A DNA stretch of 49,631 bases from Fidelibacterota bacterium UBA7301 (GCA_002471845.1 DKQT01000019.1:1-49631), one strand, 5' to 3'. Counted from the stretch's first letter, positions 7,917 to 16,713 are shown. Notes: a model not told the origin generated them from the sequence alone. Numbers and translations are program-made.

Positions 7917-9668
7917 ATGAAACGGGTTCTAATCATTTTTTTGTGCGCTCATTTAGGCGCTGAAGTCCCTCAGAAATCAGTGGCAACTGTACTGGATGCA
8001 TTTTCAGGGAATTCCGCCCTGGGAGGACACTTGACCCCCCATTTACTGGAAATCGCCAAAAATGGACACTATTTAGATGCCAATAACCGTGCTGATCTGG
8101 AAGCCGTCGGGTTCAATTTTAATTCACCCGTTGTATCCCGTGGAGGTGCCCAAAGAGTAGAAGCAAGCGGGTTGGATCAATTTTATGACAGCGGTAATTT
8201 TCGAATTCATTATACAATCAGTGGTTCGCAGCATACTGTTAAGAATGTGGATTCTAACGCTAACAATGTACCTGATTATATTGACAAGATGGCCGAAATT
8301 TTCACCCATGTTTCGAAGGCGATTCATGAAACCCAAGGCTATTTAAATCCTCCCGGGGATGGGTTTTATTCCGCCGGCACTGACAACGGCGGGTCGAACC
8401 ATTATGACGTCTATGTGAGAAACTTATCTTCCCGTTATTATGGTTATACGCAACCGGAGTTTTATGCCCAGGGAAAAGGCGATAACGAACGGTCAAAATC
8501 AATCGTAGAAATAAATGCGTTCACAAGCTATATGGTCATTCGAAATAATTTTAGCAATTTCCCAATGAATGAAGAAGACGCAATAAAGGTTACGGCTACC
8601 CATGAGGTTTATCATGCCATCCAATTTGGGTATGATGGATGGGAGATGCCATGGCTTTTGGAAGCTTCTGCTGTATGGATGGAAGAAGAAGTCTACGACG
8701 ACATTAACGACTGTTACCAATATATGAAAAACTGGTTTGCCCAGCCCCACCGCGCATTGGATGAAAGTGGCTATCACTGGTATGGCTCCTTTATCTTTTT
8801 TGAATATTTGGAACAGCACATGGGTGGTACAGAAGGTATTCGCACAATCTTTGATGAGTCCGTTCAATCAAACAGTCGTGAGCGGGACGGCAGTCATGAT
8901 GCTATTCACGCATCCATGAAGAAATGGGGCTTTTCCTTTCAACGGGCGCTGAATGGCATGTCCGTGGCCAATAAAATAATGTCCTCCCTGGCCAGCGCCG
9001 GTGAGCATTCCTACGAAGAAGCAGAATCCTACCCTATCAGCGGACCGGCAATTTATAAGACAGTCAATTTTCAAACGGGGAATCGTGATACGGTAACCTC
9101 TACCAACCTAGATCGATTCGCCAGTCAATATACACAGATCGTTACCCAAAAACCCGTGCAGGTAGATTTAATAAATACCAGTGGATCCCTATCTGATCTT
9201 CAACTCAATGCCATCCTTAAAAAGAATGATAATTCATACCTGGTGATATCCAGCCCGTCCATCAACATTGATCCAGTAGATTTGAAATCCATTCACTTAT
9301 CGGTTGTCAGTCAGGATACAAGCGCCGGTAATTGGGATTATAAATTAACGATCAAGGATGGTAAACCCGGCACCGATGCCAATGTACCCATGGAATTCAC
9401 CATCGGGAATCCATATCCAAACCCATTTAACAGCAATGTTCAGTTTTCCGTCTATATGCTGAAGGAATCTTCCGTTTCGATTGATGTTATTGATTTGAGT
9501 GGGAAACGAGCGAAGCGGCTTTATAAGGGCAATTTATTAACGGGAAATCACAATTTCAATTGGTATGGAAAAGATAGTTCAAGGAATCAAGTAGCATCCG
9601 GCGTGTATTATATCAAAGTATCGGGAAAATCCACTGAAGATTGGCGCCCCGTTACCTATGTAAAATAA
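7917..9668 (+). CDS. Secreted HExxH metalloprotease with T9SS sorting domain (MXAN_6640-like)
   Basis: Predicted exported zinc protease, 583 residues. It has a short signal peptide (KRVLIIFLCAHLGAE) and a DSNANNVPDYID stretch at about 112-123. The metzincin-like zinc helix HEVYH lies at 229-233, in THEVYHAIQFGYD, followed by PWLLEASAVWMEE, where Glu249 or a nearby Glu is a likely further ligand. This layout matches the MXAN_6640-type putative metalloproteases. The last 90 residues form a T9SS type A sorting domain with GNPYPNPFNSN, a middle IDVIDLSGK segment and the closing GVYYIKVSG. The protein should cross the outer membrane by the type IX system and be anchored or released. No T9SS machinery gene lies in this window. 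Its stop codon abuts the stop of the convergent next gene with no spacer. Confidence 0.85.
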   Translation: MKRVLIIFLCAHLGAEVPQKSVATVLDAFSGNSALGGHLTPHLLEIAKNGHYLDANNRADLEAVGFNFNSPVVSRGGAQRVEASGLDQFYDSGNFRIHYTISGSQHTVKNVDSNANNVPDYIDKMAEIFTHVSKAIHETQGYLNPPGDGFYSAGTDNGGSNHYDVYVRNLSSRYYGYTQPEFYAQGKGDNERSKSIVEINAFTSYMVIRNNFSNFPMNEEDAIKVTATHEVYHAIQFGYDGWEMPWLLEASAVWMEEEVYDDINDCYQYMKNWFAQPHRALDESGYHWYGSFIFFEYLEQHMGGTEGIRTIFDESVQSNSRERDGSHDAIHASMKKWGFSFQRALNGMSVANKIMSSLASAGEHSYEEAESYPISGPAIYKTVNFQTGNRDTVTSTNLDRFASQYTQIVTQKPVQVDLINTSGSLSDLQLNAILKKNDNSYLVISSPSINIDPVDLKSIHLSVVSQDTSAGNWDYKLTIKDGKPGTDANVPMEFTIGNPYPNPFNSNVQFSVYMLKESSVSIDVIDLSGKRAKRLYKGNLLTGNHNFNWYGKDSSRNQVASGVYYIKVSGKSTEDWRPVTYVK

Positions 9669-10376
9669 TTATTCCGGATATCCTAAAATGACAACTACAT
9701 CTCCATTATAAATATCCATTCGATCCCAGATGGGAGCGTATTCTGCAGATGGCTTCGGTGTACCTTTAAGCGCCTCCCCCATTAATAGAGATCGCTGTAC
9801 GGAAGATTCATCAACACCAGGAATAAGTTGACGTGCAATATCCAAAGCCGCTGGATCTATATGGGTCGCCGTGGGAGATACTCGTAATCCCTTTTGCCTG
9901 CACATTTGGGTAAAATATTTATAAACGATAGGATTTTGGGTCCGAACCAGATAAATATCTGCCGGAATAATTGCCACCTTCAATTCATTGAGTAGTGGGT
10001 ATATCCCCTGTTTCTGAATGTTTTTATAAAAAACGGTAATACGAAAATAATTAATTGATTGATCTTCAACCTTATATCCTTCATTGATAGAAAAACCGAT
10101 TAGTTTCCCATTTTCATCCATTATATGAATCCAGAGATCGGCATCTCTATTTCGGTGGACGATTGCCTCAAATCCAATGTCATTTCCGAAACCTTCCTTG
10201 GATACTTCGTGTTGTTGTCTAATAATATCCATTACTGCAGGGGATTTGCGTTTTTCAATGTCCGGCCAGCACTTTTTTGGCTGAATAATTTCTATATCAT
10301 AGCCGGGGTTCATGCCGTGGAGATGATCCAGCAGGGCCCGTGCCTGGAAGAGTGTTTTGAAGTCTTTGGTGTCCAT
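9669..10376 (-). CDS. Hypothetical protein, possibly GNAT-like acyltransferase
   Basis: Not firmly recognised. 235 residues, soluble, no signal peptide. The middle part (DADLWIHIMDENGKLIGFSI, then INYFRITVFYKNIQKQGIYP and ELKVAIIPADIYLVRTQNP) resembles the beta strand, bulge and alpha helix order of GNAT acyltransferases, with QKQGIYPLL in the place of the acetyl-CoA loop. The classical Q/RxxGxG/A motif is not clear, so the assignment is weak. The gene converges on the secreted protease gene with abutting stop codons, leaving no room for an intergenic terminator. The ATG at 10376 follows a 180-base gap that includes the tail of the transposase gene. Confidence 0.55.
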   Translation of the reverse strand: MDTKDFKTLFQARALLDHLHGMNPGYDIEIIQPKKCWPDIEKRKSPAVMDIIRQQHEVSKEGFGNDIGFEAIVHRNRDADLWIHIMDENGKLIGFSINEGYKVEDQSINYFRITVFYKNIQKQGIYPLLNELKVAIIPADIYLVRTQNPIVYKYFTQMCRQKGLRVSPTATHIDPAALDIARQLIPGVDESSVQRSLLMGEALKGTPKPSAEYAPIWDRMDIYNGDVVVILGYPE

Positions 10377-10481
10377 GCGTCCTGTTAAATTACCTATTAT
10401 AAAATTAGATCAACCAATTGCCTGTGGTAAGAAATGAGAATCAGGATTAATAGATAATGATCAGAAAAGAAATTTGTGTGA

Positions 10482-10562
10482 TTAATTAATCCAATAGGTG
10501 TTCAGCCAGTTGTAAAATGGATTTTTTGATTTATGTTTTGGATTCTCTTTATCGGCCGTCTA
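10482..10562 (-). pseudogene. Post-stop C-terminal tail of the RAYT gene
   Basis: Beyond the TAG that ends the transposase frame, the same frame stays open for 25 more codons, reading TADKENPKHK and then NPFYNWLNTYWIN, before a TAA at 10482-10484. RAYT proteins commonly continue NPxNW plus DxxNP at this point, so the TAG most likely replaced a TGG Trp codon. The full protein would have been about 174 residues. The remaining gap up to 10376 shows nothing else recognisable. Confidence 0.65.
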
Positions 10563-11006
10563 GTTTTCAGGGTTGGATCGAATGTATTCTGTAATGCGTT
10601 CAAAGGCATTTTCATTTCGGACCACATGTTCATAGTAACCACGTTGCCATACTCTTGTAGGGGCGAGGCATGCCTCGCCCCTACAGAGATTAATTTGACG
10701 GGTTACCGCTGATTTAAATGAACCAATTATCGTGCCTAATTTTGGAGAACCATCATTTAATCCTATTAATCCATGAATATGGTTGGGCATGATTACAAAC
10801 TCATATTTTTCACACAAGGTAAAATGATCATTTATATTTTCCCATAAATTGTAAATAATTAATCCATATTTATTTAAAACTACTTTTGAATCTTCTATTT
10901 TAGAAAAAAACAGTTTTTTCTGGTTGGAACAAATTGTTATAAAATATATGCCGGGGTTCGAATAATCATATTGAGGTAGGCGAATATGTTTTCTACCCTT
11001 TTTCAT
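10560..11006 (-). CDS. REP-associated tyrosine transposase (RAYT, IS200-like Y1 family), probably truncated
   Basis: Single-stranded DNA transposase of the TnpA-REP type, which nicks and moves REP palindromes by a 5'-phosphotyrosine intermediate. It has 148 residues. The HUH metal motif is MPNHIHG with His76 and His78; the likely catalytic Tyr124 lies in VWQRGYYEHVVRNE; the C-terminal ITEYIRSNPEN motif is typical. RxRRLPxYDY-like N-terminal residues (HIRLPQYDYSNPGIYFIT) are also characteristic. The frame ends at a TAG exactly where relatives have Trp and then continue, so the gene has probably lost its last 26 residues. Residues 108-117 (CRGEACLAPT) are encoded by a perfect 30-bp palindrome. 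The gene lies 8 bases downstream of comM in the same direction. No terminal repeats of an IS were seen. Confidence 0.88.
   Translation of the reverse strand: MKKGRKHIRLPQYDYSNPGIYFITICSNQKKLFFSKIEDSKVVLNKYGLIIYNLWENINDHFTLCEKYEFVIMPNHIHGLIGLNDGSPKLGTIIGSFKSAVTRQINLCRGEACLAPTRVWQRGYYEHVVRNENAFERITEYIRSNPEN
10656..10685. repeat. Perfect 30-bp GC-rich palindrome inside the RAYT gene
   Basis: The left arm TGTAGGGGCGAGGCA is followed at once by its exact reverse complement, with no loop. As single-stranded DNA or RNA it would form a long stem. It sits in frame inside the transposase gene and encodes CRGEACLAPT. It is much more GC-rich than its surroundings. The form fits the REP-type palindromes mobilised by RAYT enzymes. 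No second copy was noticed in this window. Confidence 0.9.
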
Positions 11007-11014
11007 TTAGAATT

Positions 11015-12553
11015 TTATCCCAGCCAAAGCTGCCGGTCTAAACTCCTGTACTGTATGGCTTCACTCAGGTGGGTGACATCAATATCTTCTGAATGACTTA
11101 AATCAGCGATTGTCCTGGATACCTTCAATATGCGGTCATAAGCCCGGGCGGAAAGTCCCAATTTGTCCATGGCCGTTTTTAATAATGCCCTGGCCTCCTT
11201 CGATAATTGGCAATACTTTTTGAGATCATTCGACTCCATCTGTGAATTGGCAAAAATGGCCGCACCTTCATAACGATTCAACTGGACTTGTTTCGCGTCT
11301 TGTACTCGGTTTTTCACCGCTTCAGATGGCTCACCCGAGTCACGGTCGGCCAACTCTGTAAACGGCACCGCCGGTACTTCCACATGGATATCGATCCTGT
11401 CCAGTAAGGGACCTGAAATTCGGCTCATATATTTCTGGATCATCTGGGCGGTGCAACTGCATTCATTATGGGCATCTGTGGCATAGCCGCAGGGGCATGG
11501 ATTCATAGCCGTCACTAGCATAAATCGGGACGGATAGCTCAAACTCACGGCGGCGCGGGCGATGGTGACAACACCATCCTCCAAGGGCTGGCGCATAACC
11601 TCCAATACATTCTTTTTGAATTCCGGTAATTCGTCCAGAAATAATACACCGTTATGGGACAAGCTCACTTCGCCCGGGCGTGGGATGGCACCACCGCCAA
11701 TCAACCCGGCATCGGATATGGTATGGTGAGGCGATCGAAAGGGCCGTGTGGCAATGATTCCCTCTCCTTTAGGCATGAGTCCCGCCACAGAATGGATCTT
11801 CGTAGTCTGGAGCGCTTCTTCCAAAGTGAGGTCCGGGAGAATGGTGGGAATCCGTTTAGACAGCATGGTCTTCCCACTCCCCGGTGGCCCGATCATGATC
11901 AGGTTATGACCTCCGGCGGCGGCTACTTCTAACGCCCGTTTCACATGTTCCTGCCCTTTCACATCTGTAAAATCCACATGGTAATGAAGGTTGGAGCGGA
12001 ACATCTCCTGACGGTCCACAAACACCGGTTCTTTTTCTTTATTATCATTCAGGATATCCACCACTTCCCACAGTGAATCGGCGCCCACCACTTTTACATC
12101 ATCCACCACTGCCGCCTCCTGGGCATTTTCTTTAGGCAGGATGATCCCTTTGATGCCCTGATCCCGGGCGCAGATGGCCACAGGCAAAGCACCTTTGACG
12201 GGACGCAGTTGACCGTCCAGGGCCAATTCCCCCAACATCATGAGTTTATCTAAATATTCTTTTTGGACATAGCCCATGGCAGCGAGAATACCGATGGCGA
12301 TGGGCAGATCAAATGCGGACCCTTCTTTGCGGATATCCGCCGGGGCGAGGTTGATGGTCACATGTTTTCTTGGGAATTTAAATCCGGTGTTCTTGATGGC
12401 GGCGGTGACCCGTTCTTTGCTCTCTTTCACCGCCCCTTCAGGGAGACCGACAGTTATAAAGCGAGGCAGTTTTGCGCCGGAAAGGCTGGCCTCCACGTCC
12501 ACCACGTAGGCGTCAATTCCGAGGATGGCACTGCTGAGAACTTTGGCGGGCAT
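11015..12553 (-). CDS. comM: YifB/ComM family Mg-chelatase-like AAA+ ATPase
   Basis: Cytoplasmic AAA+ helicase-like protein; ComM in Vibrio promotes branch migration during integration of transformed DNA. It has 512 residues, the usual length. The N-terminal ChlI domain starts VLSSAILGIDAYVVDVEA and includes ITVGLPEGAVKES. Walker A is GPPGSGKT at 222-229, Walker B is VLFLDELPEF at about 303-312, and a Cys cluster (NPCPCGYATDAHNECSC) follows, then LLDRIDIHVEVP with the arginine region. The C-terminal lid has SARAYDRILKVSRTIADL. All motifs appear intact. A RAYT gene follows closely downstream. Confidence 0.93.
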   Translation of the reverse strand: MPAKVLSSAILGIDAYVVDVEASLSGAKLPRFITVGLPEGAVKESKERVTAAIKNTGFKFPRKHVTINLAPADIRKEGSAFDLPIAIGILAAMGYVQKEYLDKLMMLGELALDGQLRPVKGALPVAICARDQGIKGIILPKENAQEAAVVDDVKVVGADSLWEVVDILNDNKEKEPVFVDRQEMFRSNLHYHVDFTDVKGQEHVKRALEVAAAGGHNLIMIGPPGSGKTMLSKRIPTILPDLTLEEALQTTKIHSVAGLMPKGEGIIATRPFRSPHHTISDAGLIGGGAIPRPGEVSLSHNGVLFLDELPEFKKNVLEVMRQPLEDGVVTIARAAVSLSYPSRFMLVTAMNPCPCGYATDAHNECSCTAQMIQKYMSRISGPLLDRIDIHVEVPAVPFTELADRDSGEPSEAVKNRVQDAKQVQLNRYEGAAIFANSQMESNDLKKYCQLSKEARALLKTAMDKLGLSARAYDRILKVSRTIADLSHSEDIDVTHLSEAIQYRSLDRQLWLG

Positions 12554-12730
12554 TAAATTCTATTTGCTGTAATTTGAATTAAACAATATTCAATTATTAT
12601 TTTGAATTTCATTCTATACACTTCAACTATCAATCCATAGCTGTCCGAATTTGACAACCGCGAACATCACTGGTCAAGGAATTAAATTGGATGGGAGATG
12701 CAGGAGAAGCCCCACAAAAAAGGAAAGCGC

Positions 12731-12922
12731 TTAAAAACAACCTTTCAGGGATGTATATCCAAGATAAGGAATGATGATATAGAGGATTGAATCGCGGATG
12801 AGATAGAAGAGGAAAAAAGCCACAATAACTTGCCACCCTTTTTTTTTCAGGAGTAGTTTATAACCTCCTTCCCTTTTTATATCCCGCCACTCATTGATAA
12901 ACCTGGGACGGTAAATAGACAT
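12731..12922 (-). CDS. Small membrane protein
   Basis: 63 residues. A basic N-terminal half (RFINEWRDIKREGGYKLLLKKK) is followed by one long hydrophobic segment (VIVAFFLFYLIRDSILYIII) that may form one or two spans interrupted by an Arg-Asp pair. The ATG overlaps the stop of the upstream exported protein as ATGA, which supports real, coupled translation. Function unknown. Downstream, the 177 bases before comM are AT-rich and show nothing firm beyond an 8-base AAGCGCTT palindrome near the stop. Confidence 0.6.
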   Translation of the reverse strand: MSIYRPRFINEWRDIKREGGYKLLLKKKGWQVIVAFFLFYLIRDSILYIIIPYLGYTSLKGCF

Positions 12923-13362
12923 CAGTTTTCTGGTTTAATCTTCCCAAATTTAAGGTTTTCGTATTTCTCCCAGATTGTTTCCCCGGCAGCCTGGTGAAAA
13001 CGAAAAGCAAAGGAAAGTGCATCATCAAATGAATTTCCGGAAAATTCCTCGTGGCGGTAGTATTCATCAATCCAACCGATGTACTCCTGCATGCCGGATT
13101 GGTTAATATGGTCAAAAATACCGTAGATGAGTTCCGCTTTATTATCATAATACCAAGTAGTCACCTCACTGTACCCCATGTCTTTAATCATTTGTTGATG
13201 GGTATCGTACACCTGCGTCAGGTAAGAAAATAAAAATATTTCTTTTTCTTTGGGCTCCAGGATTTTCCAATAGACGGCAATGGCGTTGGGCGCAGGATCT
13301 TTTTTCTTTTCCTGTGCCGGGAGGAGCATCATGGTGCAAATCAGTGTTAAAACAAATTTCAT
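12922..13362 (-). CDS. Exported protein of unknown function
   Basis: 146 residues with a clear signal peptide (MKFVLTLICTMMLLPAQ) and a helical, charged mature part rich in aromatic residues (AVYWKILEPKEKEIFLFSYL, EYIGWIDEYYRHEEF). No known domain was recognised. The gene starts one base after the ispG stop and its own stop overlaps the start of the small membrane protein. The three genes therefore probably form a transcription unit, with ispG first. A periplasmic helper for the small membrane protein is possible but unproven. Confidence 0.65.
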   Translation of the reverse strand: MKFVLTLICTMMLLPAQEKKKDPAPNAIAVYWKILEPKEKEIFLFSYLTQVYDTHQQMIKDMGYSEVTTWYYDNKAELIYGIFDHINQSGMQEYIGWIDEYYRHEEFSGNSFDDALSFAFRFHQAAGETIWEKYENLKFGKIKPEN

Positions 13363-13363
13363 A

Positions 13364-14437
13364 TTAGGCTTCTTGTTGTGACGATTCGAATTCGGTAATG
13401 AGTTCTTCCAGCTTTCCTACGGCTTCATTTTCCGAAACCTTACCCCGATTTTCACCCTGATAATACAAATGTCCGGCCCCTTTACCAAAGGCGATTCCAA
13501 GGTCCGTGTGGGAGGCTTCCCCCGGGCCGTTTACGGCGCACCCCATGAGGGCCACAGTCATGGGTGTTTTCACATTTTGGAGTTTTTCTTCCATCTCTCC
13601 GGCGATCTTAAATAAGTCCACCTCTAACCGGCCGCAGGTGGGACAGGCCACAATGGTGACGCCCTTACTAGCTAATCCCAGGGATTTTAAAATTTCGAAT
13701 CCCACCCGCACTTCCTCCACGGGATCATCCGTCAGGCTGACGCGGATCGTGTCTCCGATCCCCTTAGCTAACAAGGTACCGATGCCGACAGAGGATTTTA
13801 CAGTCCCGGATTTTATTGGTCCCGCTTCCGTCACACCCAAGTGTAAAGGATAATCAAATTTTTTAGAGAATAATTCGTAGGAAGCCATCATGAGATTCAC
13901 ATCCGAGGCTTTCAGGGAAACAATAATATCTTCAAAGTTGTGTTCCTTGCAAATTTCAACGTGGCGTTTGGCGCTCTCTACCATGGCTTCCGGCGTAGGA
14001 TAACCGTATTTTTCAATTAAATCTTTTTCCAGGCTACCTGCATTGACACCAATGCGGATAGGCAGGTTGGCTCCCTTCACCTTATCCAGCACTTCTTTAA
14101 CGCGCTTCTTGCCGCCGATATTCCCGGGATTGATGCGGATCTTGTCCGCCCCCGCGTCCACCGCTTCCAGGGCCATACGGTAATTAAAATGGATATCCGC
14201 CACCAAAGGCACGTTCATTCGTTTTTTGATTTCGTATAGGGCGTCCGCCGCTTTTTGATCCGGCACGGTGATGCGGATGATCTGGCAACCGGCCTCTTCC
14301 AGCCGTTCCACTTCTTTAAGTGTAGCCGTGACGTCGTGGGTCTTGGTGATGGTCATGGACTGGACCGTGATGGCATGTTCACCGCCGATAATAAGATCGC
14401 CTACTTTAACCTGTCTTGTTATTTCGCGCTTAATCAT
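13364..14437 (-). CDS. ispG: 4-hydroxy-3-methylbut-2-enyl diphosphate synthase (flavodoxin)
   Basis: Iron-sulfur enzyme of the MEP (non-mevalonate) isoprenoid pathway. It converts 2-C-methyl-D-erythritol 2,4-cyclodiphosphate to HMBPP. 357 residues, the normal short bacterial form without the plant insertion. The TIM-barrel part has VGGEHAITVQSMT-like and VPLVADIHFNYRMAL motifs. The C-terminal 4Fe-4S domain carries Cys265 and Cys268 (VACPTCGRLEVDL) and Cys300 (MGCAVNGPGEA), with the conserved Glu307. All catalytic residues are present. It shows that the host makes isoprenoids by the MEP route. Confidence 0.98.
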   Translation of the reverse strand: MIKREITRQVKVGDLIIGGEHAITVQSMTITKTHDVTATLKEVERLEEAGCQIIRITVPDQKAADALYEIKKRMNVPLVADIHFNYRMALEAVDAGADKIRINPGNIGGKKRVKEVLDKVKGANLPIRIGVNAGSLEKDLIEKYGYPTPEAMVESAKRHVEICKEHNFEDIIVSLKASDVNLMMASYELFSKKFDYPLHLGVTEAGPIKSGTVKSSVGIGTLLAKGIGDTIRVSLTDDPVEEVRVGFEILKSLGLASKGVTIVACPTCGRLEVDLFKIAGEMEEKLQNVKTPMTVALMGCAVNGPGEASHTDLGIAFGKGAGHLYYQGENRGKVSENEAVGKLEELITEFESSQQEA

Positions 14438-14465
14438 GATTTCAGGGCCGGAAAATTACAACAGC

Positions 14466-15575
14466 CTAACCTTGGAAAGGTTCATCCAAATATTGTCTTG
14501 CCAATGAAATTGCATGGATATGATTATCTAGTTTGATACATTTTTTATAGGCAATGACGGCGCCCATCCGATCTTTCTTTTTATCCAGGATCATTCCTTG
14601 CAGGAGATAGGCATTGGCCAAAAATGCATCCAATTCGGCATTATATAGTTCGATACATTTATCCAAAAATCCCATGGCTTTATCCTCCTCTCCTTTCAGG
14701 AAATAATAATGTCCCCAAAGATATTCCAGGTAAGCTGTATATAATTTTTGATGCCGTGGGCCTAACCGATCCAGCCGTTGGTTTAATTGGTCTAACTGTT
14801 TTTTCACACGTTTTAAATCACTGGTTTGGATCAAACTAAAAGCATAATGCACTTGAAAATCAAAATTTCGAGGATATTTCTTTGATAGTTTTTCACTGTA
14901 TTTTAAGGCACGCTCCTGATCAACATCTATAAACTGGTAAATAAATGAGAGAATACTCATAGATTCTGTCCAAGCCCACTGGCTTCGTGTGGCAGTAATC
15001 TCCATCTTTCTAATACCCTCCCCTTTTGAAGGATTCAATCCAAACATCTCTGCCCCAGCTTTTACAAGGAGATTGCTCATTCCTGCATAATATTCAACAA
15101 TTCCGATTGGAAGGTATGCATCGGTTATTGTGGTATCTATGCGGTGTGCAACTTGAACAATACGAAATCCCTGGTAGGCAGAAACTAGTGTGGGAATCCA
15201 CTTTTTTTGGCCTAAAAATATTCTTGCTTTGAGGCCTTTAGCTGTCCCTTGGTACAATTGATATTCCGGATCATTGGGATATTTAGCAACTAAGGAATCA
15301 TAAACGGTAACAATTTCAGCAAGGTGATTTTCAAAATTTGTATATACTTCTTCAATAGTGAGGTTGGCTTCATTATGACGCCAATGGGCCGCTGCCCATG
15401 CCACATGCACACCAGGATGCTCAGGATAATCCTCCCGTGCTTGCGTCAATATCTTGATACTCTTTGCATGTTCATAATTATAGAAGGCGTCTACTCCTTG
15501 ACGAACTTCAATATCTCCAGGACGTTGTCCATTCAATACTGAAAATAGAACAATTAATATAATTGAATACTTCAT
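14466..15575 (-). CDS. Exported TPR-like repeat protein
   Basis: About 369 residues from the ATG at 15575, chosen because it starts a signal peptide (MKYSIILIVLFSVLNGQ); in-frame ATGs at 15602 and 15584 lie upstream. The mature protein is made of helical pairs with tetratricopeptide-like spacing (YNYEHAKSIKILTQAREDYPEHPG; EEDKAMGFLDKCIELYNAEL; DRMGAVIAYKKCIKLDNHI). TPR proteins usually serve as protein-binding scaffolds. The partner is unknown. It ends 29 bases before ispG and may be in the same operon. Confidence 0.75.
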   Translation of the reverse strand: MKYSIILIVLFSVLNGQRPGDIEVRQGVDAFYNYEHAKSIKILTQAREDYPEHPGVHVAWAAAHWRHNEANLTIEEVYTNFENHLAEIVTVYDSLVAKYPNDPEYQLYQGTAKGLKARIFLGQKKWIPTLVSAYQGFRIVQVAHRIDTTITDAYLPIGIVEYYAGMSNLLVKAGAEMFGLNPSKGEGIRKMEITATRSQWAWTESMSILSFIYQFIDVDQERALKYSEKLSKKYPRNFDFQVHYAFSLIQTSDLKRVKKQLDQLNQRLDRLGPRHQKLYTAYLEYLWGHYYFLKGEEDKAMGFLDKCIELYNAELDAFLANAYLLQGMILDKKKDRMGAVIAYKKCIKLDNHIHAISLARQYLDEPFQG

Positions 15576-15649
15576 ATAGGGCATAAAATTAGGATGATTC
15601 ATTTTAGAAAAGGAAATATGATGTACACCCCCTAGTTGAGAAAAAGTTT

Positions 15650-16708
15650 TTATTTCAACTTGAATTGTCTGAATTGATCCAGCATTTGATCAACATCAAA
15701 TTTTTTCATACTTTGACGATTAGCGGCATGTGGTGTTTGATTGAATTTTATTTCTTGAAAAATATTCAATTCTGAAAGTGAATTTAGTTCGAGATTAAAC
15801 ATCATTTCAATTTCAGATGCACAATCATCATCAAAAACCTCATCACATAAGTCAGCTTCTCGTGATAGACTTAGATCTGTTCCATTCACTACGTATTTTG
15901 CTGCAATCGTATCCATCTCCATGGATTGATCATAATCATTTGGCACTTCTAAAATTATATAAAGATTGTCTCCTTCAGCATACCACTCTCCCTGTTCAAC
16001 ATCGGTCATCCCATCATAAGGATCGTAACTAGTCATTGTTGCGTTTCCATTCTCTTCAAGTTTCATTGTTTCTTCGCTCTCCAGCATATCGAAAAAAAGA
16101 AAATCAGTAGTAATTGAAACATTTTCTGAAAATTGAATCCCTTTAGCTTTGAAACTACCACTAAGTACTACAAAATTTGATGGATCCATCTCTCCAGTAG
16201 CCGTATTGATAGCATAAAGTGTATCATCAGTCATCGAAACGGAATAATTTTTTTCATCAAAAGAATAATCAGAAGTATTCATATAAAAACTATATTCATC
16301 TTCTGAGAGCATCGCCTGTAACATAGCTATTTTACCTTGAAATTCATCATTTCCTAACCCTAGCATAACACTTGGATATTCCTGTTCATCAGACATCTGA
16401 TATGCAGAAAAGTTTGAAAGACCGATGATCCTTTCTTGAGTATAATAATCATACTGAATCATTATATAGTCAAGTAAGATATCAGATGTGCCCACTTTTA
16501 CTGAAAGCGAGGATGTGCCTTTTGAATAAGGGTCAATACCCGTTTGTTCGATCTTGGAAGTCATTTTTAATTGAGTACTTAATTCATGCATATACCATGT
16601 ACCCACAAGGTCCTTAGGACGATCTTTTTCATCCTCATCTTCACAAGCGAAAAAAAACAATAAACTGAGTGAAAATATAATTAAAGTTTTAATTTTGAAA
16701 AGAGTAAT
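15650..16708 (-). CDS. Lipoprotein of unknown function, apparently without canonical start codon
   Basis: The only canonical in-frame start is a TTG at 16660, but it falls in the middle of a well-formed lipoprotein signal peptide. Upstream codons read TLFKIKTLIIFSLSLLFFFAC, ending in a lipobox Cys, and are closed off by a TAG at 16718-16720. An ATT at 16706-16708 lies five bases after a GGGGG ribosome-like site and is the best candidate start. The mature protein is acidic and beta-rich, beginning EDEDEKDRPKDLVGTWYMHEL, with a second EQGEWYAEGDNLYIIL segment. These GTW and GEW elements resemble lipocalin-like DUF folds. A lost ATG or a sequencing error is the alternative explanation. Confidence 0.6.
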   Translation of the reverse strand: MTLFKIKTLIIFSLSLLFFFACEDEDEKDRPKDLVGTWYMHELSTQLKMTSKIEQTGIDPYSKGTSSLSVKVGTSDILLDYIMIQYDYYTQERIIGLSNFSAYQMSDEQEYPSVMLGLGNDEFQGKIAMLQAMLSEDEYSFYMNTSDYSFDEKNYSVSMTDDTLYAINTATGEMDPSNFVVLSGSFKAKGIQFSENVSITTDFLFFDMLESEETMKLEENGNATMTSYDPYDGMTDVEQGEWYAEGDNLYIILEVPNDYDQSMEMDTIAAKYVVNGTDLSLSREADLCDEVFDDDCASEIEMMFNLELNSLSELNIFQEIKFNQTPHAANRQSMKKFDVDQMLDQFRQFKLK

Positions 16709-16713
16709 TAGGA

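Noticed and set aside
10480..10491. 12-bp palindrome GATTAATTAATC downstream of the RAYT gene
   Set aside because: AT-only apart from the ends and overlapping the lost C-terminal codons; expected by chance in AT-rich DNA.
12630..12836. 68-codon minus-strand frame over the small membrane protein gene
   Set aside because: It is in a different frame from the better-supported gene at 12731-12922, which is coupled to its neighbour, and its product has low-complexity composition.
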